Positions 1 through 10,515 of a stretch of 64,000 nucleotides of DNA are shown here, in pieces. Position 1 is the first letter of the stretch. Each line of letters starts with the position of its first letter. Where the stretch lies: the NCBI GenBank assembly GCA_019426215.1, contig CM033395.1, positions 16,792,569 through 16,856,568 on the forward strand, in the 5' to 3' direction. A model generated the notes under the pieces. The model saw only the letters and a program-made list of their open reading frames with translations. It made no database searches and had not been told where the DNA came from. A program made the translations under genes and the position numbers. This DNA is from Buddleja alternifolia (Eukaryota; Streptophyta; Magnoliopsida; Lamiales; Scrophulariaceae).

Positions 1-1397
1 TAACATGTTGGATAGGAATCCGACCCCAGTGAGCTTAAAAGCCCTTCTTTTTCCATTTTGTGTATCTTGTGTTCTCCGGCATAGCCTAGTCTAAGATGCC
101 ACTTGAGCCTTAGGTTAGCTCCTTGCCTACCACGTTTATGAGTTATAACATTCACAACAGATGAATTACAGACATTTAAATAATATAAACCATTAACTAA
201 AGAAGCATTGCCAACAATTTATTTCTATAATAAATTTCGCAATTGAACTTAGAAAAACGGAATGTATACCCAATCTTAACTAAGAAGGGAATAGATACAA
301 TGTTCTTAAGCCCCTTGGGCAAAACCAAAACATCATTTAATAATAATAATTGTCCAGAATTCAAATAAAGAGAAGTAGATCCAATCCTAGTAGCTGGGAC
401 GCTTTTCCCGCTGCCTACTATGATCATTACTTCTTCTCGGCCCAACCTTCTACTTCTCTGCAGATCCTGATCCAAACAACAAACATGGGCACTAGCCCCT
501 GAGTCCAGAATCCATGAAGTAGAAAAGACGATCATAGAACAGTTAGTTTCAAAAACAAAGATTTCCACACCTTTTGCGCCTTTGCCTAATTTGGGACAGT
601 TCCTCTTCCAGTGGCCAAGCTCACCGCACTCGAGACATCTATCCATTTTCTTAGGCCCTTTGCTCTTATAAAACCTTTGAGCCTTTTCCTTACCCTTTTG
701 AACACCCCCTTGAGCTCCAAGTTCGCCAGACTGCTTCTTGTTGTTCTTCTTCTTAGACTTAGAATTTTTAGATCCAGAAGAGATGACCAAGGCAGTTTCA
801 TTTCCCTTTGGTTTCATTTGAGATTGTGTAGTAACCAATTTGTTCATTAGCCCAGCTAAATTACACTCTATCTCATTGCAGTTAAAGTTAACTACAAATT
901 GGGAGAAGGAATCAGGAAGAGATTGTAAGATTAAGTCAGTTTGAAGGGTGGCGTTCATGGTGAATTCGAGAGCTTCCAATTTCTCAATCCTCGAAATCAT
1001 TTTGACGCACCAACCTTCTCACTTTCTTTCATCTTGGCTCCGAAGAGCTCTTTCGATATCTCATATCGAGCAGTTCGACTGTGCTCACCATAGCACTCTA
1101 CCAGGTGAGCTAGGATAGCTCTTGCAGTAGGCATCTTATCATGTAACCTTTGAAGATCATTGTTCATAGATCCCACCATGTATCCTCTCACCCGGAGGTC
1201 GTCCTTAACCCATTTTTCATGGGCTTGGACCTCTTACTCGTTGGCACGTGTTCTAGCAGGAACCGCCGGGATATTAGCTCCAAGACGTATCCCAGAGATT
1301 CCATATTGAGGACAATTCTCAAATTTCTAAACCAGTCCACATAGTTGGGTCCAGTAAGAGTATTCTTTTCGAGCAGAATTGAAAGTGGGTTTGTCAT
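1..1397 (-). pseudogene. Cop1 gag-protease-integrase start, broken
   Basis: Gag begins at ATG 1397-1395 (MTNPLSILLEKN, then GPNYVDW) and continues in shifted frames through 1191-997 and 1000-197, so at least two frameshifts split it. The zinc knuckle CLECGELGHWKRNCP is intact CCHC (about 590-635), followed by the protease motif WILDSGASAHVCC (about 480-520) with its catalytic Asp. Below 197 the frame breaks again, then the integrase HHCC region begins and runs off the window near position 1. In an active element gag packages RNA in cytoplasmic particles and the protease cleaves Gag-Pol; this copy cannot make an uninterrupted product. Confidence 0.85.
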
Positions 1398-3532
1398 ATT
1401 TGAGAGAGATAAATGAGAAAATAACTACAGAAATAAACCAGATTTATTAGATTACTTGTTTTGATTTAACCAAGAAAAATTAAGGACTTAAAATTTATTC
1501 TTGACTCCCACTGCTTTTTTCGAATCCCACACTCCCATGTGAAAATCGGGAATCATCATATCGATTCCACAGCGGGTATTGAGGTCCTCAATTAATTAGA
1601 TGGGTTGCAACCTCAACGGTTTCTGTCCCATTAATTATTTGAAGTGATATCTAATATCAATTTATCCAATAAACATTTCAATACCTTTCCCCATAGTTCA
1701 CCAAACCGCAATCGAACAGGTTTCTTAGCTCGTGAACTGCCCGAGTTTATTCTCACTAACTCCTATAATCTAACATTTGAATTTCACCTTGCAACCTAAC
1801 AGGTTTCTGCGGTGAAATATGCTCTATTAAGGCATTCCATGCACTTAATAAAATTTCAAATAATTTCTAAATGCATAACCCCCATAACTGGGAAGCATTA
1901 CACATTTATAGTAATTTTAATTTTAGAAAGCTTAGTGGAGGGTGAGAATGTCAAACACCCTTTACTAACTCAGTATTATTTATTTGGGAGAATTTTGATT
2001 CGTCAAAGATTTGGTTTCACTTTGCACATTATTCAATTTGTATAGCGCTTTTATTCTATATTGATCATGCATAAAAAATACAACTAATAATCATGCCTTT
2101 CAATATAAATAATCACGAAATTTAAATAAATAAGTAAATAAATTCATCACTCGATCATGGACTTTACTAGAGGCCCGAGCCAATGGGCCATCACAAAAGG
2201 CATAAATTAAAACCTAATTAACATTCATGGGTTTTTTGACTTTATCAATATTGAACTATTCTATTTCAATTCCTAAAACAACTCATGCATTATTTCTAAG
2301 AATATAATAAATAGCCTCAAACTTGATAACCCATAAAATATAAAGGTAAAACATATAAACCTAAGTCCGCGATCAGTGTTACAATCACAGAAGACATGCT
2401 CGCAACATTTAATACATGCTCGCAATATTAAATCACTTATGTTGATTATTAAAATTTTAGTCCAACTAAAAAGTCTTTTATTAAAATCCCAACCTTTTCT
2501 ACATTCAATCTTTCAATTAAAATCATTCTAGTCCAACTAGATGTCTTAAAAATTAAGTATATCTACCTTCAATTAAAATAATATTAGTCCTACTAAAAGA
2601 ATACATAAAATATGAAATTCTATTTAATTATGATTTAATGCCATCTTTAATTGGAAATACTTTTATTTTATCAAAGAATTAATTATTAATCTCTAAGAAA
2701 GATAATTTATATTCCTTATTCAAAAGTTAAGTAATTTCCAAGTCGAGAAAGAATTAATAATATTTAATTCATAAATTAATTATTAATCTCCAAGAAAAAT
2801 AATTAATTATTCTAATTAAATATTTATTTTCAATTAATCTTATTGGGCTCGATTTCATCAAACCCAAGTTACCATCCTTCTGGTCTACTTGGATTTAATT
2901 TAATTAGGCTCAAATTAATTAATTCAGAAAAACATGCACACTTTATTAATTTCTATTGGGCTATTTTTATTTAAAGTCCAAATCACCCATCCAATGGGCC
3001 CATTTGAAATTAATTAACTTCAGCCCAAACTAATTAATAAGTCGAGATTGATTAAATTTCTTGTTGGGCTTAATTAAATTATGTCGGGTCATCATCCTTT
3101 GGACCTACCCGAATATTTAAATTTACCCAATCCCAAATTTCAATTTCTACCCAACACATAGCCCATTTACCGACCCGGATCCCAGACCCAAATCAGCGAA
3201 TCGGGTGTCGAAAACATGACCCGTCGGGCTGAGCACACGACCCGATGGGTCGTGTGCAGGTGGCCAGGCCACATGGCCTAGCCGTGCGCACAGCTGCAGC
3301 GCGCACTGCTGCGCTCTGATTCTCGGGGCTGTTCGAGCCCCGTTTTTCCTCTGGTTTTTTTATTTTTCAATATCATCAAATATTCTCAGATTTACAATAA
3401 CTAAAAAATCAAAAGTTCTAGGCAAAAACCATAAAAACGCAGATTTAAAAAAACATACGAACATTCTTAAAAAGCACGTAACATGCATATCTTAAAGCAC
3501 GTAAACAAGATCAAATATGCAAATCAAAGATT
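1398..3532 (-). other. Cop1 untranslated leader
   Basis: This is noncoding sequence between primer binding site and gag. It is AT-rich with TTAATTAA-type tracts (about 2620-2960), a short GC-rich patch (about 3170-3345), and three copies of a GGTTGC motif (1602-1626, 1704-1724, 1788-1809) that match the leaders of CopA and CopC in order and spacing. The small ORF at 1812-2045 lies in conserved leader sequence and is not credible as a gene. Confidence 0.7.
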
Positions 3533-3545
3533 GGCTCTGATACCA
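3533..3545 (-). other. Cop1 primer binding site (initiator tRNA-Met)
   Basis: The minus strand reads TGGTATCAGAGCC directly after the LTR, the usual copia complement to the 3' end of initiator tRNA-Met. It fixes both orientation and the LTR boundary. Confidence 0.9.
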
Positions 3546-3546
3546 T

Positions 3547-5301
3547 TATTGGGTTTCTCGAAAAAACTCAGCAGCGGAAGGATTTCAAAAAATTTAACAA
3601 AAACCCAAAGTGTTTCTCTAATCGCATAATTGAATAAAAAACGCTTTAACGAATAAATCAACTTACCCGTTGAAGCGAGGTGGTAGTAGAATCCAATTCT
3701 TCTTCAACTCTTCGAATTGATGAACATTTTGAATTCTTCAATCGTCGTATTCTTCAAGTCTTGATTTTTTGAAGCTTCTTGAAAATTAATCGAAACAACG
3801 AATCACGTTGTCTCTAAATTATCATGCATGAATTGATGATGAAAAAAAAAATTCCACTTCTTCTCTATATGGGCAACGGCTAGTGTGTGTATAGAGGGGC
3901 AGGATATTTTTCTTCTTCTATTATTTGGAGAGTTACAATGAATTGTTATTTATTAATTTTGTCTAGGTTAGAGTCAAGAGAAGTCTTTTATACCTCAATG
4001 ACTTATTGACCAAGATAACAAAAGAGACCACTTTGATCATCCAACCTAGCCTAATGGGGCCCGGAATTTCTTTTGCTTTGTTTAATTAATTCTTTATTTT
4101 ATTCAATAAATAAATTAATTAATTAAATAATAAAATTAATTAGATAAATTAATTCATCAATGTATTTCTCTAAGAAATTAATTAATAATTAATCTTATCC
4201 ATTTAATTAATTATCTTATCCAATAAGTAATTAATTAACTATTTAACTTATCCAATAAATTAAATCTCTCCAAAAATAAAATAGAAAATCCTTTTCAATT
4301 TTCTTCATCAATTCTTCAGCGCACCTCTTTAGGTTCGTTTCATTTGGCAATGAGTGGAAACCAAAGGAAGTGGGTAATACCTAGCCAGTCACGTGGCCCA
4401 CTTCGTAGCCCAAATGAAATACGAATGAATGGATCATTCCACAACCTTCCAATCGTAAGTACCGTATATGTATAAACCCTGTGTTCATGTTCCTCGGTTA
4501 AGTGAGAGTCATGGTTATGTCCAACTCACTGGACTTGACCACATGTATAAATTATAATAATACGAGATCATTGAAATCGATTAAGTTCCTAGCACAATCG
4601 TCTCTTTTCCTTTGGCCAAAGACTTTGATCTATATTAATCTACAATCACATAGGGTACATTTTCATTCACTTATGAGAGAAAAAAAATCCCATATTAGAT
4701 ATCTGCTAAGACTACCACTTGCCAATCAAGTCCGCATTTTGAGGTCGACCCCACCAATGGGTGAATTGGGTGTAACTACTCTAGTGAAAGACTTGACGTC
4801 ACAAGGGCATCTTCAGCCTGATACTTCAAGTCATAGGTTCACATATACCTATTACGCATAATCAGTTCTATCACTGACAGTCATAGAGTGAAAACCCATG
4901 TGACAAAACTGATGCTAGTTGTGTTCGAGCATATATGTTCCACTGATGTGCCTACAGTCTTAAGCTCCCACCATAACATGGTGTTCGACTGGCACTCCCA
5001 TGTCAGAGCTAAGATTGTACAAGTATTCGAAGTCTTTATTTGCCCATTAAAGACTTTATATTACTTGCGATCTAGTTTTAGTAATCATGGTCGATCTCTC
5101 TAGTGCCATTCTTCCTATCCCATAGGAAGTAGAGGGATCGTACTGAAAACATGGGCAAAGCGTTTTACACAACTTATAGATGCAGAAAAGAATTAAGTGA
5201 AAAACTAAATAGTGCCTTTTATTAATAATAATTAAGTTCAATACAAGATAGATGCCCTACTCATTCTATCCTCTATAGCATCTGAGAGCATAATCCTAAC
5301 A
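3547..5301 (-). repeat. Cop1 5' LTR
   Basis: In minus orientation it starts TGTTAGGATTATGCTCTCAG at 5301 and ends ACCCAATA at 3547, where the usual terminal CA has become TA. About 1755 bp. It shares blocks with the CopA and CopC LTRs: the GAGGATAGA start, an AT-rich TTAATTAA tract (about 4080-4260) and a CT-rich end. Only one LTR is in the window, so age cannot be judged. Confidence 0.85.
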
Positions 5302-5540
5302 GGCTTTTCGCCTAACTCAGCTGCTCCAAGACTACATAGACATTTTTTCTTGGACGGCGGAGGACCTGGTGGGTATTGATCCAGCTGTAGCAGTCCACCA
5401 GTTCAATGTCTTTCCACCTCCAAATTCGTGAAACAAAAGAAGAGGGACTTTAGACCTGAGAAAGATAAGATCATAAAAGAAGAGCTGGGCAGGTTGCTAG
5501 CTGTCAGCCACATAATGGAAATCCAATTCCTGAAGTGGAT
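5302..5540 (+). pseudogene. Tat-type Ty3/gypsy reverse transcriptase N-terminal fragment
   Basis: One frame reads FSWTAEDLVGIDPAVAVHQF and, after a stop and frameshift near 5424, another reads KQKKRDFRPEKDKIIKEELG and later EIQFLKW. These blocks are the start of the RT domain in Tat/Ogre-type gypsy polyproteins. It is cut on the left by the Cop1 LTR at 5301 and on the right by an in-frame join near 5541 to an unrelated sequence. It might be a remnant of the same family as the gypsy pol at 57316-59392, but the parts do not overlap enough to test that. Confidence 0.75.
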
Positions 5541-6111
5541 GTCTCAGATTGCTACTCAAGTTAGCCTACTCACAGAACATTTTCTGAAGGCTGATGATGG
5601 CAATAAGGGGAAAGAGAGAAGAAAAGGGGAGAAGATGAGAGCATTCAGTTCAAGAGCTCATGACCCTCCGCCGCCACCAAAGCGTCAGCTAGTATCTTCT
5701 TCTTCTGCGATAAGTCTACCATTTTGGATAACTGCTTATGGGGTAAGTGATTCTGCTGGAGCGCCTAGTAGAACGCTAAGAGAACCTCCAATAGCACTGT
5801 ATCCTAATCTACCAATACCTTCTCGAGCAAGGCTTGAACAGTATAACATCCCTCTTCAAAGAGCATCCAATCCAGAACCTACAGATCCAAGGATTTTAGC
5901 TGAAGAGAGGCAGATGACTGACATCAACTGAACCTTCAGAATTTGCCTAAGGAATATGGGTATTGACCCGACTGAATGGAACAAACACTTTACTACTTCC
6001 AAGAAGAGACAAAAAGAAGAGAATAAGCTCATAATCGACAAAGATCATGAAGCGATGATGACTTTGGAAGATAACTTAACTGAAGCTATCCGAGCTGAAA
6101 TGGCCAAGTGA
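5541..6111 (+). pseudogene. C-terminal remnant of SIRE-type post-pol (env-like) ORF
   Basis: The frame from 5428 continues past the RT fragment as SQIATQVSLLTEHF, a Pro/Ser-rich stretch (PPPPPKR), then one TGA (5929-5931), then DPTEWNKHF and a Glu/Lys-rich end to TGA 6109-6111. I assign it to the extra ORF of SIRE-type copia because it echoes the SIRE2 ORF at 62840-63742 (AAQVALLIDE; then STWNK followed by ENK and an Asp-x-His pattern) and because a SIRE-type 3' LTR follows in the same orientation once CopA is removed. The similarity is short and judged by eye. Confidence 0.5.
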
Positions 6112-6153
6112 TACACAGTTAGACCAAGTTATTAGAGTCTTTTAATTTACATT
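6112..6153 (+). other. SIRE-type 3' noncoding tail, left part, ending in CopA target site
   Basis: A short noncoding stretch after the ORF stop. Its last five bases (ACATT, 6149-6153) are the left target-site duplication of CopA; the sequence resumes at 15039. Confidence 0.6.
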
Positions 6154-7749
6154 TGACAGAGTATATGCCCTCGAATGCCACAAAGAGGATAGATTTATAG
6201 GGCATAAACATTGTAACTAAACTATGGTTTTTCTATTAATATAAGACAGTTGATTGTTGTTTTCTTATAGGCATTTATAAGGTGTGAATAAACAATGTAA
6301 AGTCCTTGATGACAAGGCAAACCTTCTACCACCTATGGGATAGGAGGAAAGGCACTAGAATGGTTTGACCCTTGACATCTAAAAGGGTTCGCAAGTCTAA
6401 GAAATATTAATTGGGCATCAATAGTGAATAAAGACTTGTATGATGTAAGTTTCAACAGAGAAAGTGTCGGTCGTACACTATGGAAATGGTAGTGGGAACT
6501 TATATCATAGACGTGTCAGTTGGACTAATATGTTTGAACACGGCTCGCATCAGTTCATCACATGGGTATTCACTCATTGACAGTCAATGATGAAACTAAT
6601 AATTAATGATAGGTACGTGTGAACCTCTGACCTGAGAAATCGAGTTGAAGATGTACTTGTGACATCAAATCTGTCATTAGAGTAGTTAGATTCAAATCAC
6701 CTGTTGGTGGAATCGACCTCGAATTGCGACTTGATGGGCAAGTAGCATTGTTAACTGATTTGCAATATGGAACTTATTCTCTCATAAGTAAATGAGTTAA
6801 ATATCCTATGCGATCATGAATAAGTGAGGATGAAAGTCTTTGGCCAAAGCATTTAAATACCTCGACTTATTATGAGCTTAGGCATGTGGTCAAGTTATAT
6901 GAGTTTGACTTTAAACCGTGACTCTTACTTGACTGGGATATAAGAATAAAAGGTTTATACACGTACAGTATTCACGGCGTAAAGGTTTGAAATGATCCTA
7001 TTCATTCGTTCTCAATTGGGTTACGGTGTGAGCCACGAGACTAGCTAGGTGTCACTCACACCCCTTTGGATTCCTCTCAATTGTCTTTTGAGACGAACCT
7101 AAAGAGTCGCGCTTAAAGGAAGTGCAAAAGGAAAAACATGGGAAAAAGGCTTGAGAAAAATTCATGGCATTGGATGCCGTAATTAATTAATTAATTATTA
7201 GATAATTTAATTAATTAATTAAATTAATGAGTTAATTAATTTTTTGGAGAAATTGAATTATAAATTAATTAGGAATTTAATTAATTGAATTATCAATTTA
7301 TTTATTGGATAAATAAATTATCCGCTTAATTAATTAGCAAGCAAGACAAAAGCCCGAAGGCTTCTGAGCCCACTAAGGGGCGGCAAAATAGACGCCCAAA
7401 TAGGGCTCTTGCATGCTAGTGTTATTGTTTCATAATAATATAAATATATCACAAGGTGAAAAATAACATATTACATAACTTTCTCTCCAAGAAAAAGTCT
7501 CCCACCTCTCTCTCTCTCTCTAGCCGTCTTTGACAAGGAAGAAAGGAGGAGTTTTTTGTTTTTGATTCCGGCGTGACGAATTAGAGACGTTGGCAAATTC
7601 GGCGTTAGAGAAAAGGATCACGTTCAGAAATCAACATACGCGAGAACGGTAAGTTTTCTATACACAATTAAACATGAGGATTAGAGATGATTCGATCTTT
7701 GGGAATTAAATTTAATTTTCGCTGCGTTTTATTCGTATAATTCCCAACA
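6154..7749 (+). repeat. CopA 5' LTR
   Basis: About 1596 bp, starting TGACAGAGTATATGCCC and ending TTCCCAACA. It contains the conserved AAAGAGTCGCGCTTAAAGG block, a TTAATTAA-rich inverted-repeat tract (about 7175-7340), the GAAGGCTT hairpin region near 7355 and a (CT)n run near 7505. Promoter and polyadenylation signals must lie here, but I could not place a TATA box with confidence. Confidence 0.92.
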
Positions 7750-7750
7750 G

Positions 7751-7763
7751 TGGTATCAAAGCC
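7751..7763 (+). other. CopA primer binding site (initiator tRNA-Met)
   Basis: TGGTATCAAAGCC begins one base after the LTR end and matches the tRNA-Met-type copia primer site with one change (CAGAGC to CAAAGC). Confidence 0.9.
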
Positions 7764-9642
7764 AATCTCTAAATTTTGTGTTTAATTGCTTATGTGATTG
7801 ACTGTTTTTTTTTTGCGTTTTTGAGGCCTGCTTTGAAGGTGTTTTTCATATGAAAATATTCTGAATCTCGCTGCAATTTTTTCATGAAAGTTGTAGTTTA
7901 ATGAGTTTCAAATCTGGGCATATACATTTTATGAGAATCGGAGAAGTATAACCCTGAGACGAGCGCGACACAAAAAGCGCGCGCTGTGCGTGCAATGGCC
8001 TCCCGTTGCGCACACAGCGTGCGCACTGCACACACCTGGTGGGCCCCCAACGCCGTGCCGTTTCACGGCGCCAGTTGCGTCTGGCCAAGTACGATTAAAC
8101 CGTGCGCCCGCATACACCGTGCCATGCGCCCAGCGCACGGACCTGTTTCGGGGCCCGAGTTTTCGTGACTCCGGCCCTAACGGGTCGGGTTATATTTTCC
8201 TAAGGTCCAAATTTTAATTGAATAGGAGTTTGGGCTATTTTAGTTATCCGGGTGGGTCAAAAAGGGGCCCAAATTGTTTTGATTAAAATTGTGGATAATT
8301 CAATAAATTAGTTATTGGGCCTTATTAATTAATTTTGAATATGCCAATGGTTGGTAATTTAATTTTGATAGAATTAAGCCCAATATAGTTTTTATTGTTC
8401 TTTATTTGAATGTAATAATTAATTAATAAACTCTTGGAGAATTTTATTTATTTAGTTATTTATTTAAATAAAGAATTCTCATAAATAGGCTTATTTTCAT
8501 ATGAATCAATAAAATTTGGAATTTTATTGTGGAAATTAATTAAGTTGGACTAATTAATTTTTATTAATCACCAACATAAGTGTTTTAATTATCGCGAGCA
8601 TGTATTATGTGATGGTGACATATGTCTATAGGCTTAGGTTGCTTCTTTTGATTATGTATTTCTTTTGATGGGTTGTAAGGGCCGGTTTGAGCCCATTTTA
8701 TTTTATTTCTAGATTTATGTATAGGTTTTAAATTACCTCTTGTAATAAATAGAAATAGAATAGACCTTTTAAGATGGAGATCATGCAAAAGAAGAGGAGC
8801 TTGGAGCCCACGAAGATTAGCTAGGCTTTTCTTTTTTAATTTTATGATGACCCATTGGCTTGGGCCTTCTAGATAAAAGCCCATACACTTGTGTGTTATA
8901 TTATTGCTTTCGATGCATGTTCATTAGTTGTATGAAGCATGTGTGTTATCAATATGCGCTATATAAATTTGGTAAATATGCAAAGTGAGACGAATTAAAT
9001 GTTTAGAACATGAATTCTCCCAAATAAAAAATATACTAAGTTAGTAAGGGGTGCTAGGCATCCTTTCCTTCCCCTAAACTTGATAAGATCAAGGATTAAA
9101 TCCATATGTGGCATCTTCCCAGTAAGTGGGGGTCATGTATCAAGATTTGGTTCTAGAATTGTATTAAGTGCATTAGATGCCTTAATCGAGACATATTTCA
9201 CCCCAAATATCGTTAAAGGGTTGCAAGGTGAAATTCATATGTTAGATTATGAGGAGTTAGTGGGAATGAACTTAGATAGTCCACATTACCAATAAATCGT
9301 TAAAGGGTTGCGGTTTTTGTGGATTATGGGATAAATATGATTGAACCGTCTATTTGATAGATTGATGTTTGACATCACTTTAATTAAGTAATGGACCAAA
9401 TATCGTTAAAGGGTTGTCATCCATTATATTAATTAAAGAACTCAATCCCCACCACGAAGTTTTTATCAACGATCGCTTCCGTCATTTCACAGTGGGAGTG
9501 TGGAATTTCGAAAAATATAGTGGGAGCCAAGTTAAAAGTCGAAGTCCTTGATTTTAAACGTGGTCGTAGTTTAGTCCAATATTCTAATTAAGTCTGGTTT
9601 ATTTTCTGCAGTTATTTGTTTTATCTCTCTCGTTTTTCAAAA
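7764..9642 (+). other. CopA untranslated leader
   Basis: Noncoding leader with a GC-rich island (about 7960-8190) in AT-rich surroundings, TTAATTAA tracts (8290-8570), and three copies of ATCGTTAAAGGGTTG (9205-9223, 9291-9310, 9398-9416). The block just before gag (AGTGGGAGCCAAG, near 9520) also occurs in CopC. Small ORFs at 7882-8217 and 9080-9295 sit in these conserved nucleotide blocks and show no protein family. Confidence 0.75.
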
Positions 9643-10515
9643 ATGACAATCAACCCACTTTCCGTATTACTCGAAAAGAATATCTTTACCGGACCTAACT
9701 ATGTGGATTGGCTAAGGAATTTGAGAATAGTTTTCAATATGGAGTCTCTAGGATACGTGTTGGACACTGATATCCCTGCTCCTCCTTCCAGAACACGTGC
9801 CAATGAGGAAGAAGTCCAAGCTCATGAAAAATGGGTAAAGGACGACGTCCGAGTGCGTGGCTACATTCTTGGCTCTATGACGAATGAGCTACAGATGTCC
9901 CACGACAAGATGACCACAGCGAGCACTATCTTGGCGCACTTGGTCGAGCTCTATGGTGAGCACAGTAGGACTGCTAGATATGAAATATCTAAAGTCCTCT
10001 TCGGAGCCAAAATGAGAGAAGGGGAGAAGGTTGGGGATCATGTCCTCAAAATTATATCGAGGATCGGGAGATTGGAAGCTCTCAATTTTACAATGAACCT
10101 GCAACTTCAGACCAATCTTATCTTGCAGTCCCTTCCTGACTCTTTTTCCCAATTTGTCATGAACTTCAATTGCAATGAGATTGAATGCAACTTAGTTGGG
10201 CTAATGAACAAATTAAACACTGCACAATCTGAATTGAAGCCCAAGGGAAAAGAGACTGCTTTAGTTATCACTTTTGGGCCCAAACAGGCGAAGAATAAGA
10301 AGAGAAAAACCAAGAAACAGGCTAGCGAGCTTGGAGCTTAGGGTGGTGTTGATAAAGGAAAAAGCATAGCTCCTCTGATTCTCAAGAGAAAGGGGCCACA
10401 AAAGACAGACAGAGGCCTACACTGCGGTGAGCTGGGCCACTGGAGAAGGACCTGTCCGAATACGGCGCCTGGCACACAAGGTATGGAACTTTATGTTCAT
10501 TAAACTTATTGTTCT
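9643..10515 (+). pseudogene. CopA gag
   Basis: ATG at 9643 (MTINPLSVLLEKN) opens the capsid part, with GPNYVDWLRNLRIVF, a central GEKVGDHVLKI and SLPDSFSQFVMNF blocks, as in copia UBN2-type gag. It stops at TAG 10339-10341, where Cop1 has Gln, so CAG to TAG is likely. Past the stop comes a zinc-knuckle remnant, GLHCGELGHWRRTCP (about 10413-10460), where the first Cys of CCHC is replaced by Gly. An intact protein would form the particle shell and bind genomic RNA. Confidence 0.88.

Larger units (their letters stand above)
1..5301 (-). mobile_element. Cop1: partial Ty1/copia LTR retrotransposon (5' part)
   Basis: On the minus strand this reads 5' LTR (3547-5301), tRNA-Met primer binding site, a leader of about 2.1 kb, gag, zinc knuckle, protease and the start of integrase, which leaves the window at position 1. 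The gag text resembles that of CopA and CopC (PLSxLLEKN, GPNYVDW), so the three belong to one broad lineage. I infer the Angela/Tork side of copia from the protein style and the long LTR, but not firmly. The right edge meets a Tat-type gypsy RT fragment, so Cop1 probably inserted into a gypsy pol. The 3' LTR and left target duplication lie outside the window; the right duplication would be 5302-5306. Confidence 0.85.

Noticed and set aside
5541..6111. Possible endogenous pararetrovirus protein
   Set aside because: No caulimovirid motif is visible; the WNK-containing end resembles the SIRE2 ORF and a SIRE-type 3' LTR follows after removing CopA.
7882..8217. Overlapping ORFs on both strands in a GC-rich patch
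   Set aside because: Open frames in every direction are expected from GC-rich sequence; no protein family or start context.
9080..9295. 71-codon ORF in the CopA leader
   Set aside because: Conservation with CopC here is at DNA level and includes the repeated GTTAAAGGGTTG motif; CopC has no equivalent open frame.
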